A stretch of DNA of 18,024 nt. Origin: an uncultured Ruminococcus sp. Lineage in GTDB: Bacteria > Bacillota > Clostridia > Oscillospirales > Ruminococcaceae. Both the position numbers and the translations under genes were made by a program. Below, one piece after another: positions 7,131 through 15,674 of this stretch (position 1 is the first letter of the stretch; each line of letters starts with the position of its first letter). Below the pieces are notes generated by a model, which saw nothing but the letters and a program-made list of their open reading frames with translations, was not told the DNA's origin and did no database searches. Where the stretch lies: positions 1 through 18,024 of the forward strand of contig UQKC01000047.1 of assembly GCA_900541495.1 (NCBI GenBank), given 5' to 3'.

Positions 7131-9173
7131 ATGAAAAAATGGATTATCGGCAAACCTGATGATGCGGCTTCGTCGGAACTCGCAAAACAATGCGGACTTT
7201 CCCCTCTCTGCTCGTCTGTACTTGTATCGAGAGGGATAAACAGCGTTCAGAAAGCCTGCGACTTTTTCAATTTCAGAAAAGACAACAGCCAGCCTGCACT
7301 TTCCGACCCGTTTCTCACCAAGGATATGAAAGCTGCGGCGGATGCAGTGCTTGAAGCAATTGACAGCGGCGAGTATATATGCGTTTACGGCGATTATGAC
7401 TGCGACGGAATCACGGCGACTACCATTTTATATTCTTATCTTGAATGTCTTGGAGCGAATGTCAGATACTACATCAATATGCGCTCGGACGGCTATGGAT
7501 TGTGTGAAAAAGGCATACGGGAACTTGCCGAGGACGGCGTTCAGCTTATCGTAACGGTCGATAACGGAATTTCTGCCGTCAGCGAAGTAAAGCTTGCGAA
7601 TGAACTGGGAATGAAAGTCGTTGTCACCGACCACCACCAGCCGGGCGAATCCCTCCCCGATGCGCTTGCGGTCGTTGACCCTCACAGAACTGACTGCACC
7701 TCGCTCTACAAAGACCTTTGCGGCTGTGCGGTCGCATTGAAGCTTATTGCGGCAATGGACGGCGGAGATTACAGTGCGGCGCTTGAACAGTTCTCCGATT
7801 TTGCGGCGCTTGCAACTATCGCAGACGTTGTTCCGCTCACGGGTGAGAACCGTTTCATTGTCGAGAACGGTCTGCATTACCTGAGAAACACGGAAAATCT
7901 CGGCTTGCAGGCGCTTATGAAAAAAGCCAACGTCAAGGACAGACTTTCTTCGGTCGATGTTTCATTTTCGATAATTCCGAGAATAAACGCTTCGGGACGA
8001 TTCGGTTCGGCATCGGACGCGGTGGAGCTTTTCCTCACGGACGATGAACAGCGCGCCGAGGAGCTTGCAGACAAGCTTGACCGTCTGAACAGCGAGAGAA
8101 AAGCCGCCGAAGAGCAGATACTTGCTTCGATAGAGGAAAGCATCTCCGCTTCGCCCGAGATTTTATATGACCGGGTGCTTGTTATATACGGCGAGGGTTG
8201 GCATCACGGAGTTATCGGCATTGTTGCGGCAAGGCTCGTCGAACGCTTCGGGAAACCCGTTTTCCTGCTTTCGGACGACGGTGATGAAGCGAGGGGTTCT
8301 GCACGTTCGGTCGAGGGCTTTTCAATATATGAAGCGCTTGCCGCCTGCGGAGATCATCTTATGAAATTCGGCGGACACGTCGGCGCAGGAGGATTCTCGC
8401 TTCTCAAAGAAAACATTGGAAACTTCAAAGAGGCTATGCAGAAATTTGCCGCCGAACACTACCCTGCTCCGCCCGTTTTAACTATCCGTGCGGATAAAAT
8501 AATTCTCCCGAATGAACTTTCGCTCGATGCGATAAGCTCGCTTTCTTCGCTCGAACCATTCGGCGAGGGAAGCCGTCAGCCGATATTTCTTATACGAAAA
8601 GCCGTTCTGACGGATATTGTTCCCCTTTCGGGCGGGATTCACACAAAGCTTCGCCTTAATTATGGCGGAACGATGCTCGAAGGCTTGCTTTTCGGCACAA
8701 AGTCGGAAGACATACTTTACAGAAAAGGCGACACGCTCGACCTGCTCGCTTCGTTTGGCATCAACGTTTTCAACGGAAGAAAAAGCGTTAGTATGCGCAT
8801 TGCCGATATGCGGAGCAGCAGCGTTTCACAGCTCAAATACTTCAATGCAAAAGCCGCATACGAACAGTTCAAGCGCGGCGAGGGCGTTGAACCCACACTT
8901 GCGAAACGTGCATTGCCTACGAGAGATGAGCTTATACTTATATACAGAACTATCGCAAAGTTCGGCGTTATTTCGTCCGATGAGCTTTTCGGACGGCTGG
9001 ACGAGAATATTATTTCCTACTGCAAATTAAGAATTGCGGTAGATATTTTCACCGAGCTTGGATTTATTACATACGAAATATGGAGCGACAGGATAACATT
9101 CATAAAAGATCCGCCGAAAGCGGCTATCGAAAGCTCAAAAATTTATCAATCATTTGCGGCGCTTATAAACTGA
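7131..9173 (+). CDS. recJ: single-stranded-DNA-specific exonuclease RecJ
   Basis: RecJ degrades single-stranded DNA 5' to 3' in recombination and mismatch repair. The 680-residue protein shows the DHH phosphoesterase motifs in order: YGDYDCDG (86-93), VTVDNG (141-146), TDHH (166-169) and ATIADVVPL with D232. The DHHA1 domain follows (GVIGIVAARL near 360-369, GGHVGAGGF at 414-422), then an OB-like region. The last 80 or so residues form a helical, winged-helix-like extension seen in clostridial RecJ proteins and absent from E. coli RecJ. All metal ligands appear intact. The ATG at 7131 is preceded by AAAGGGA. It is the first gene of a six-gene unit; rel begins 25 nt after it. In Bacillus subtilis apt lies between recJ and relA, but not here. 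Confidence 0.95.
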   Translation: MKKWIIGKPDDAASSELAKQCGLSPLCSSVLVSRGINSVQKACDFFNFRKDNSQPALSDPFLTKDMKAAADAVLEAIDSGEYICVYGDYDCDGITATTILYSYLECLGANVRYYINMRSDGYGLCEKGIRELAEDGVQLIVTVDNGISAVSEVKLANELGMKVVVTDHHQPGESLPDALAVVDPHRTDCTSLYKDLCGCAVALKLIAAMDGGDYSAALEQFSDFAALATIADVVPLTGENRFIVENGLHYLRNTENLGLQALMKKANVKDRLSSVDVSFSIIPRINASGRFGSASDAVELFLTDDEQRAEELADKLDRLNSERKAAEEQILASIEESISASPEILYDRVLVIYGEGWHHGVIGIVAARLVERFGKPVFLLSDDGDEARGSARSVEGFSIYEALAACGDHLMKFGGHVGAGGFSLLKENIGNFKEAMQKFAAEHYPAPPVLTIRADKIILPNELSLDAISSLSSLEPFGEGSRQPIFLIRKAVLTDIVPLSGGIHTKLRLNYGGTMLEGLLFGTKSEDILYRKGDTLDLLASFGINVFNGRKSVSMRIADMRSSSVSQLKYFNAKAAYEQFKRGEGVEPTLAKRALPTRDELILIYRTIAKFGVISSDELFGRLDENIISYCKLRIAVDIFTELGFITYEIWSDRITFIKDPPKAAIESSKIYQSFAALIN

Positions 9174-9198
9174 ATCTCGGAAAGGAATGGTCATATTT

Positions 9199-11400
9199 AT
9201 GACTAACAACAAGCCTGAAACCATATACACCATTGATATGATAATCCAGAAGATACTTGATGAGGAGAAGCAGTATGACCTCAGCAAGATAATTTCTTCC
9301 TACGAATTTGCGGCAAAGGCACACGCGAATCAGGTGCGTTCCTCGGGTGAGCCTTACATCACCCACCCGCTTGCGGTCGCTTATATCCTGCTTGAATTCG
9401 GAATGGACACCGATACTATCTGTGCGGCGCTCCTCCACGATGTTGTTGAGGACACCGATGTAACGCTTGACGAGATAAAGAAGCTTTTCGGTCAGGACGT
9501 TGCGATGCTCGTTGACGGCGTTACAAAGCTCGGTAAAATTCCGCTTTTCACCAGAGAAGAACAGCAGGCGGAGAATGTGCGAAAGATACTCCTTGCGATG
9601 TCGCAGGATATCCGTGTCATCATCATCAAGCTTTGTGACCGACTTCACAATATGCGCACCTTACAGTACCGACCTGCCGCAAAACAGCGCAACACCGCTC
9701 TTGAAACGATGAATATTTATGCGCCTATCGCGAACCGTCTTGGTATGAAAGCACTCAAAGATGAGATCGAGGATATCGCGTTCCGCTACCTTGACCCTTA
9801 TGCTTACAGCGAGATAGAGCGTATGCTTGAAATTCGCAGTGACAAGCGCGAAGCTTTCATAGAGTCGATAAAGGCTGAGATCGCCGCACGTTTCAAGGAA
9901 GAAAACTTCGGCAGTGAGCCGCAGATAGACGGTCGAGTAAAGTCTATCTACGGCATTTACAAGAAAGCATTCATTCAGGGCAAAAGCTTTGATGAAATTT
10001 ATGATAAATATGCCGTTCGTATAATCGTGAACACGGTTGCGGAGTGTTATAACGCGCTCGGAATCATCCACGATATGTTCCGACCTATCCCGAACCGCTT
10101 CAAGGATTATATTGCAACACCAAAAGCGAATATGTATCAGTCGCTCCACACGACCGTAATCGGAAGCGAGGGAATCCCTTTTGAAGTTCAGATAAGAACT
10201 TGGGAAATGCACCACACCGCTGAATACGGTATCGCTGCGCATTGGAAATACAAAGAGGGCATCAGCGGCAAGGACAAGCTCGAGGGTCGTCTTGCATGGA
10301 TACGTCAGATCATCGAAGCACAGCAGGAGACAGATGACGTTGAGGAAATTGTCCGCACTATTAAAAACGACCTTTCTCCCGAAGATATTTTTGCGTTCAC
10401 TCCAAAGGGCGATATGATAACTCTCCCCGTTGGCTCGACTATCGTTGACTTTGCCTACGCTATCCACACGCAGGTTGGCAACAAGATGAAGGGCGCAAAG
10501 GTTGACGGAAAGCTCGTTTCGCTTGATTATCAGCTCAAAACGGGTGAAATTGTTGAAATTATCACCTCAAATGACGAAAACCACGCTCCGAACAGAGCAT
10601 GGCTCGATATCTGCCGTACGAATGAAGCGAAGTCGAAAATTCGCTCATGGTTCAAAAAAGAGCGCCGTGAGGAAAACATCGTTCAGGGTCGAAATGAGCT
10701 TGAAAAGGAGTTCAAACGCAACTTTATCCACCTTTCGGACGAGCAGCTGCCCGAATTTCTTGCCGATGATATGAAGCGCCACAACTGCTCGACGGTCGAT
10801 GATTTCTATGCTGCTATCGGCTACGGCGGCGTTATCCTTTCACGAATAATGCAGCGCTTGAAGGACAAATACCTCAAATATTATGCTCAGCCTGATATTG
10901 CCGAAGTCAAGGGCAATTCCAAGCCGTCCAAGAGCAGCTCGGGCGTTATCGTCGAGGGCGAAAACAACATCATCGTCAAGTTTGCGCAGTGCTGTAATCC
11001 GCTCCCCGGTGATGATATTGTTGGCTTTATCACGAAAGGTCACGGTGTTTCCATTCACAAACAGGACTGCCCGACCTATCTTGCCGCAATGAAAGACGGA
11101 AAAGAACCCAAGCGTTGGGTCGAGGCAAAATGGGCATCTGCAACGAGCAATGAAACGACTTACCGTGTTATTCTTGACATTGTTGCAAAGGAAAATATGC
11201 TCATCATCGCCGACATAACAAAGCTTATGGCGGAGCTTCACATTCCGCTCACGAACATTTCCGTAAGTATGCTCAAAAACGGCAACTCCAACGTTCTTGC
11301 GACGATAAATGCGGCAGGCGTTGCACAGCTCAACAACATCATTGCGAAGATACGCAAGCTGCCCGATGTTATAAGCGTTGACCGTACTTTTAAAAATTAA
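9199..11400 (+). CDS. rel: bifunctional (p)ppGpp synthetase/hydrolase Rel
   Basis: The 733-residue protein makes and degrades the alarmone (p)ppGpp. The HD hydrolase domain is intact (H56, H80-D81 in LLHDVVEDT, D147 in CDRLHNM). The synthetase domain carries RFKD at about 300-303, the RxKD signature of bifunctional Rel/SpoT enzymes, not the acidic ExDD of synthesis-only RelA. PFEVQIRT and HWKYKEG follow. Then come a TGS domain (about 396-458, DIFAFTPKGD), a Cys-bearing zinc-finger-like region (FAQCCNPLPGD) and a C-terminal ACT domain. The ATG at 9199 is chosen over the one at 9187 because AAAGGAA overlaps the latter; spacing to 9199 is about 11 nt. It follows recJ in the same operon, and the next start codon lies 11 nt after its stop. 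Confidence 0.96.
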   Translation: MTNNKPETIYTIDMIIQKILDEEKQYDLSKIISSYEFAAKAHANQVRSSGEPYITHPLAVAYILLEFGMDTDTICAALLHDVVEDTDVTLDEIKKLFGQDVAMLVDGVTKLGKIPLFTREEQQAENVRKILLAMSQDIRVIIIKLCDRLHNMRTLQYRPAAKQRNTALETMNIYAPIANRLGMKALKDEIEDIAFRYLDPYAYSEIERMLEIRSDKREAFIESIKAEIAARFKEENFGSEPQIDGRVKSIYGIYKKAFIQGKSFDEIYDKYAVRIIVNTVAECYNALGIIHDMFRPIPNRFKDYIATPKANMYQSLHTTVIGSEGIPFEVQIRTWEMHHTAEYGIAAHWKYKEGISGKDKLEGRLAWIRQIIEAQQETDDVEEIVRTIKNDLSPEDIFAFTPKGDMITLPVGSTIVDFAYAIHTQVGNKMKGAKVDGKLVSLDYQLKTGEIVEIITSNDENHAPNRAWLDICRTNEAKSKIRSWFKKERREENIVQGRNELEKEFKRNFIHLSDEQLPEFLADDMKRHNCSTVDDFYAAIGYGGVILSRIMQRLKDKYLKYYAQPDIAEVKGNSKPSKSSSGVIVEGENNIIVKFAQCCNPLPGDDIVGFITKGHGVSIHKQDCPTYLAAMKDGKEPKRWVEAKWASATSNETTYRVILDIVAKENMLIIADITKLMAELHIPLTNISVSMLKNGNSNVLATINAAGVAQLNNIIAKIRKLPDVISVDRTFKN

Positions 11401-11411
11401 GGATAAAAAAT

Positions 11412-12065
11412 ATGAAAACTGTAATGATAAATTCGGGCGGAATTTTCGGCACAAACTGCTACCTTGTCATCTCCGACAACGGAAACGCCGCTCTTATCGA
11501 TGCGCCGAGAGGCGGTGAGAGAATTCTCACCGAAGCGGAGAAAAATGGCGCTTCGATAAAGAAAATTCTCCTCACGCACGGTCACTGCGACCACATTGAA
11601 TCGCTCGCTTTTCTTGCAAAGGAAACGGGTGCTGAAGTCTACATTCACGAAATGGACGAAAAGAAACTTTCGGACGATTACCTCAACCTTTCCGAATATT
11701 TTTCCGATTATTACGACAAGCCGGTTGAGCATTTCAGCGGTGCGAAAAAGATTTCGGACGGTGATATCATCACGCTTGACGAGCTTTCGTTCAAAGTTCT
11801 GCACACTCCGGGACACACGAGCGGTTCGGTATGCTATATTTGCGATGAAGCAATGTTCAGCGGCGACACGCTTTTCAAGATGTCGGCAGGTCGGACCGAT
11901 ATGCCCGACGGAAACAGCATAAAGCTCAATGAGAGCCTAAAAATGCTTGATAACCTCGGCAAAGATTATGTTCTTTTATCGGGTCACGGCGACCGCTCCA
12001 CTCTTTCAAACGAAAGAAAATTTAACCCTTTTATGAAAGGCTTTGACTATGACGATATGTTTTAA
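11412..12065 (+). CDS. glyoxalase-II-like metallo-beta-lactamase-fold hydrolase
   Basis: This 217-residue single-domain protein has every metal ligand of the fold: THGHCDH (H56, H58, D60, H61), the H of TPGHTSGS, the D of FSGDTLF and the H of LSGHGD. It belongs to the YqgX/GloB-like group of small zinc hydrolases that cleave thioesters or related bonds, such as S-lactoylglutathione; the substrate of this member is unknown. Its AAGGA site overlaps the rel stop codon (TAAGGAT) and spaces well to ATG 11412, suggesting tight coupling with rel. Its 3' end overlaps hemZ by 17 nt. The position after rel is often taken by dtd or a similar hydrolase gene in Firmicutes. Confidence 0.9.
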   Translation: MKTVMINSGGIFGTNCYLVISDNGNAALIDAPRGGERILTEAEKNGASIKKILLTHGHCDHIESLAFLAKETGAEVYIHEMDEKKLSDDYLNLSEYFSDYYDKPVEHFSGAKKISDGDIITLDELSFKVLHTPGHTSGSVCYICDEAMFSGDTLFKMSAGRTDMPDGNSIKLNESLKMLDNLGKDYVLLSGHGDRSTLSNERKFNPFMKGFDYDDMF

Positions 12066-13503
12066 GGGAAACAGCTGCAAATACGAGATCGAAGCGATAA
12101 TGAAGCTGTTTCTTCCGATAAAAACGTTTGATTTTTTATTCGGGGAGGAAGACCGCAGCGGTGATTTTGCTGTACTTTCCTACGTTGACCACAACGCTAA
12201 ATGCGAAGTTTCGCTCGGCGGCGGTTTTGACTGCCAAGAAGCTTTCGTAAGCGATGATAAAGACGTTGAAACTGCGCTTTGCAAGCTTCTTTATGATGTT
12301 ATGCGAAAGCTCACGGGCATAACTCCTCCGTGGGGACGGCTCACGGGAATAAGACCCGTAAAAAAGGTCAATGCTCTGCTTGACGAGGGACTTTCCAAGG
12401 CGGAAATTTTCGCGCGCTTAAAAGATGAATACGATGTTTCCGACAAGAAGCTTGAACTTGCGTACAACACAGCCGTTACGCAGAAAAAATACTTTGACTC
12501 GCTTGACAAGCGTTCATTTTCGCTGTATGTTTCCGTTCCGTTCTGCCCGTCGAGATGCTCATACTGCTCGTTCGTTTCTCATTCGATAGAAAGTTCAAGT
12601 GCGAAAAAGCTTCTTCCCGAATATGCGAACAAGCTTTGCGAAGAGATTCGTCAAACTGCGCAGATCGCAGACGAACTTGGTTTGAAGCTTGACACTATCT
12701 ACATCGGCGGCGGCACTCCGACAACGCTTTCCGCTGAACAGCTTTCGCTCGTTATGGGCGAGCTCAAAAAAAGCTTTGACATTTCAAAAATTCGTGAATA
12801 TACTGTAGAAGCGGGACGTTCCGACACAATTACGGCAAAAAAGCTTGAAGTTATCAAAGAAAACGGTGCGACGAGAATCTCCGTCAATCCGCAGACTATG
12901 AACGATGATGTTCTCAAAGCTATAGGACGCAGGCACACAGCTGCTGATGTTGTGAAGTCGTTCAGACTTGCGCGAGAGATAGGCTTTGACAACATCAATA
13001 TGGACACTATCGCAGGACTTCCGACCGACACTTATGACGGTTTCGTTCACACGATAGATGAGCTTTGCGGACTTGACCCGGAGAGCATCACTATCCACAC
13101 GCTGACGCTCAAACGCTCGTCCAACCTTTTCCGAGAGGAAGAACGCTGCGTTGACTCGCACATTTCGGATATGGTCGATTACGGTCAGGCGAAGCTTTTC
13201 GGCGAGGGGTATCTCCCCTACTACCTCTACCGCCAGAAAAACACCGTTGACAACCTCGAAAATGTCGGCTTCGCAAAGGCAGGCTTCGAGAGTCTTTACA
13301 ACATTTATATAATGGAAGAAGCGCAAACTATCTTGGCGGTCGGAGCGGCCGGTTCGACAAAGCTTGTCAACGCCGAAACTGGAAAGATCGAACGTCTTTT
13401 CAACTACAAATTCCCCTATGAATACATTTCGCGCTATGAAAAGATGATCGAAAAAAAGGATAAAATTTTTGAGTTCTACAAGAGCTATTTACAGGAGGGC
13501 TAA
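12049..13503 (+). CDS. hemZ: HemZ, coproporphyrinogen dehydrogenase-type radical SAM protein
   Basis: An N-terminal region of about 155 residues typical of HemZ (contains GRLTGIRPVKK) precedes the radical SAM core. The cluster motif is CPSRCSYC (C166, C170, C173), followed by YIGGGTPTTL, TVEAGRSDT and ISVNPQTM. HemZ is related to oxygen-independent coproporphyrinogen oxidases, and its exact role in porphyrin synthesis is debated. The ATG at 12049 has AAAGG 8 nt upstream; an in-frame TTG at 12043 is less likely. The start lies inside the preceding hydrolase gene (17-nt overlap), so translation is probably coupled. The last codons encode the AGGAGG site of the next gene. The window therefore holds two related enzymes, hemW and hemZ, in separate transcription units. 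Confidence 0.93.
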   Translation: MTICFKGNSCKYEIEAIMKLFLPIKTFDFLFGEEDRSGDFAVLSYVDHNAKCEVSLGGGFDCQEAFVSDDKDVETALCKLLYDVMRKLTGITPPWGRLTGIRPVKKVNALLDEGLSKAEIFARLKDEYDVSDKKLELAYNTAVTQKKYFDSLDKRSFSLYVSVPFCPSRCSYCSFVSHSIESSSAKKLLPEYANKLCEEIRQTAQIADELGLKLDTIYIGGGTPTTLSAEQLSLVMGELKKSFDISKIREYTVEAGRSDTITAKKLEVIKENGATRISVNPQTMNDDVLKAIGRRHTAADVVKSFRLAREIGFDNINMDTIAGLPTDTYDGFVHTIDELCGLDPESITIHTLTLKRSSNLFREEERCVDSHISDMVDYGQAKLFGEGYLPYYLYRQKNTVDNLENVGFAKAGFESLYNIYIMEEAQTILAVGAAGSTKLVNAETGKIERLFNYKFPYEYISRYEKMIEKKDKIFEFYKSYLQEG

Positions 13504-13505
13504 CT

Positions 13506-13865
13506 ATGGCTTACACATTTGACAATCTTAAAGCAGACGCAATGAATCTTTTTGACAAGGCGGCATCAAAGACAGCCGAAGTCATCGATTATTCCAAGAA
13601 TCAGATCGACCGTGCGCAGCTTCGTGCGAAGATCAACGAGAAATACACCGAGCTTGGAAAGCTTTGCTACAATATGCACGAGAGCGACGCTGACGAAACG
13701 GGCAGAATGAAGATAGTCATTGCCGATATCAAGAAGCTTAAATCAAAGCTTGACGATGCCGACAGAGCCGTAAAGTCGAAGAAGCCCAAGACCTGCAAAT
13801 TCTGCCTTACGGAAAATGACGCTGACGCTGTTTACTGCGCAAAATGCGGAGAAAAGCTTGACTAA
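13506..13865 (+). CDS. small coiled-coil protein with C-terminal zinc ribbon
   Basis: This 119-residue protein has a helical, charged N-terminal part (about 1-90) likely to form a coiled coil. It has no signal peptide or membrane segment. A four-cysteine zinc ribbon closes it (C97, C100, C111, C114: CKFC then CAKCG). AGGAGG sits 7 nt upstream, within the end of hemZ, and only 2 nt separate the genes. I know of no characterised function; similar short zinc-ribbon proteins are common in Oscillospiraceae. Its site is the best-matched Shine-Dalgarno in the operon, so it may be made in larger amounts than its neighbours. An adaptor or scaffold role is possible but only inferred. Confidence 0.85.
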   Translation: MAYTFDNLKADAMNLFDKAASKTAEVIDYSKNQIDRAQLRAKINEKYTELGKLCYNMHESDADETGRMKIVIADIKKLKSKLDDADRAVKSKKPKTCKFCLTENDADAVYCAKCGEKLD

Positions 13866-13883
13866 AACACACAAGGAAATTTT

Positions 13884-15245
13884 ATGAAAAAAAATGATAT
13901 TTGCACCCTGAAAATAACGGGACTCACCTCCGAGGGAAGCGGCGTTGGCAGAACTGACGAGGGTATGGCGGTCTTTGTGCCGCTCACCGCTGTCGGAGAT
14001 GTGATCTCCTGCAAAATTGTCAAGGTCAACAAAACTTATGCTTTCGGAATAATCGACAAACTGCTCGAACCGTCCGAAACACGATGCGAAAACAGCTGCG
14101 GCGTTTACCAAAAATGCGGCGGCTGTCTTTTCCGTCATATCTCATACGAAGCGGAGCTCGCGGCAAAGGAGCAGGCTGTAAAAGACGCATTTACGCGGCT
14201 TGGCGGCTTAGATGTGCCGTTCGAACCTATACTCGGCTGCACGGAAACGGAACGCTACCGCAACAAGGCGCAGTATCCGCTCACTTATGATGCAAACGGA
14301 AAAGCTGTCTGCGGATTTTTTGCGCCAAGAAGCCACCGTGTTGTCCCCTGCGGTGATTGTCTTTTGCAGCCGAAGCTTTTCAAGGAGCTTACGGACGAAA
14401 TCTGCGCTTACATTGACGAAAAAAATCTGCCTGTCTATGACGAAAAAACGGGCAAGGGACTTGTTCGTCATATTTATTTGAGAAGAGGTTTTCACAGCGG
14501 CGAAGTAATGGTCTGCCTTATCGTCACAAAGGCTGACACAGCTTCTTTCAAGCCGCTTGCGGACAAGCTCTGCAAGAAATTCCCGATGATAAAAAGCTTT
14601 ATCCTGAACATAAACCCGAAAGTAACGAATGTCATCACGGGCGAACGCTGCATAACGCTCACAGGAAATGACTGCATCGAAGATACAATGTGCGGAAAAA
14701 AAATATCGATCTCTCCCCTCTCGTTCTATCAGGTAAACACTGCACAGGCGGAGCGTCTTTACAGTGTTGCGAAGAAGTATGCACAGCTGAGCGGCGAAGA
14801 CACGCTGCTTGATCTTTTCTGCGGTGCGGGAACGGTCGGGTTGTCAATGTCGGACGGGATAAAAAAACTCATCGGCGGCGAGATAATTCCGCAGGCGGTA
14901 GAAAACGCGAAGAAAAACGCCGCCGCGAACGGAGTGGATAACGCGGAATTTATATGCGGAGATTCGGGCGAGATAGCAGCAGCGCTTGCGGCAAAGGGAA
15001 TCCGTCCCGACGTTATTGTGACTGACCCTCCGAGAAAAGGCTGTGACGAGCAGACGCTTTTATCTATAGTGAAAATGTCGCCGAAGCGGATAGTTATGAT
15101 CTCCTGCAACCCTGCGACGGCTGCGCGCGACTGCGCTTACTTATGCGAACATGGTTACACTGCTGAATCCGCGCAGGCGGTGGATATGTTCCCGAGGACT
15201 AAGCATGTTGAGACGGTATGTTTGATGTCAAGGAAAGATAAATAA
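13884..15245 (+). CDS. rlmD: 23S rRNA (uracil-C5) methyltransferase, RlmD/RlmCD (RumA) family
   Basis: The enzyme uses SAM to methylate C5 of uridines in 23S rRNA; in Gram-positive bacteria one protein can modify both U747 and U1939. The 453 residues contain an N-terminal TRAM RNA-binding domain (about 1-60) and the 4Fe-4S cysteines C72-x5-C78-x2-C81, with a fourth at C156 or C159. The methyltransferase core carries LLDLFCGAGTVGL (308-320), DPPRKG (381-386) and the catalytic SCNPATAARD (C408). VDMFPRTKHVETV marks the normal end. AAGGAA lies 6 nt before ATG 13884. It is the last gene of the operon, 18 nt after the zinc-ribbon gene, and a terminator overlaps its stop. Confidence 0.93.
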   Translation: MKKNDICTLKITGLTSEGSGVGRTDEGMAVFVPLTAVGDVISCKIVKVNKTYAFGIIDKLLEPSETRCENSCGVYQKCGGCLFRHISYEAELAAKEQAVKDAFTRLGGLDVPFEPILGCTETERYRNKAQYPLTYDANGKAVCGFFAPRSHRVVPCGDCLLQPKLFKELTDEICAYIDEKNLPVYDEKTGKGLVRHIYLRRGFHSGEVMVCLIVTKADTASFKPLADKLCKKFPMIKSFILNINPKVTNVITGERCITLTGNDCIEDTMCGKKISISPLSFYQVNTAQAERLYSVAKKYAQLSGEDTLLDLFCGAGTVGLSMSDGIKKLIGGEIIPQAVENAKKNAAANGVDNAEFICGDSGEIAAALAAKGIRPDVIVTDPPRKGCDEQTLLSIVKMSPKRIVMISCNPATAARDCAYLCEHGYTAESAQAVDMFPRTKHVETVCLMSRKDK

Positions 15246-15276
15246 AAGCCAGAAAGTGGCGTATTTCCGGGCTTTT
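15244..15276 (+). terminator. terminator of the recJ-rlmD operon
   Basis: AAAAGCC (15244-15250) pairs with GGCTTTT (15269-15275), with partial further pairing of GAAA and TTTC inside, and a T-run follows. It overlaps the rlmD stop codon and closes the operon. Confidence 0.75.
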
Positions 15277-15277
15277 T

Positions 15278-15624
15278 GCGAGGTAAGTGCCATCAGAGCA
15301 TCCTTGCGAAAAGCTCGGTTTTCTTATATGGAAACATATCTACTAAGCGAATTTGCCGAGCAGCGGAAAATGAATGGTAGGGTTTAGGCTGTGGATTAGA
15401 TGTCAGAGGTTGTGGCAGTGATTTAGATAACAGTGACGACCGCAGTTCAAGCCACTCGATACCAAGAAGCACCGCTGATATGGAGTTAATTGAGAAAATT
15501 AACAGTATGGCTTAGAGTACAAACATTTTGGAATAATTTCTGTAAAAAAGGAAAATGATAAAAAGACAAAAGTGAATATACAAGAGAACTTTTAAAAACA
15601 AAAACAAGGAACAGTAAGCCTTAC
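15278..15624. other. gene-free stretch with possible decayed coding sequence and RNA hairpin
   Basis: No gene with a start codon and ribosome-binding site is visible on either strand. On the minus strand a start-less open frame ends at the stop 15295-15293 and includes LVDMFPYKKTELF, recalling the VDMFP end of RlmD-type enzymes. On the plus strand a 44-codon start-less frame lies at 15381-15515. A small hairpin ATATG-GAAA-CATAT (15326-15339) sits within GCTCGG/CCGAGC arms (15313-15318 with 15356-15361). From about 15530 the sequence becomes very A-rich up to the promoter. Confidence 0.4.
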
Positions 15625-15653
15625 TTGACACAATACCAGCAATATAATATAAT
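15625..15653 (+). promoter_or_regulatory. perfect consensus promoter of the two-component system
   Basis: TTGACA (15625-15630) and TATAAT (15648-15653) both match the sigma-A consensus exactly and are 17 nt apart. Predicted start near 15660 leaves a leader of about 15 nt containing AAAGGTGGGA. The match suggests steady expression of the regulator and kinase. Confidence 0.92.
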
Positions 15654-15674
15654 TATGCTGAAAGGTGGGATAAA

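Noticed and set aside
9661..10467. A 268-codon open frame on the minus strand opposite rel
   Set aside because: It is entirely antisense to the conserved synthetase domain of Rel, with no Shine-Dalgarno site or known motif.
15381..15515. Start-less 44-codon plus-strand frame ending in MELIEKINSMA
   Set aside because: No start codon or ribosome-binding site, and I cannot link it to any family; kept only as a possible decay product in the gene-free stretch.
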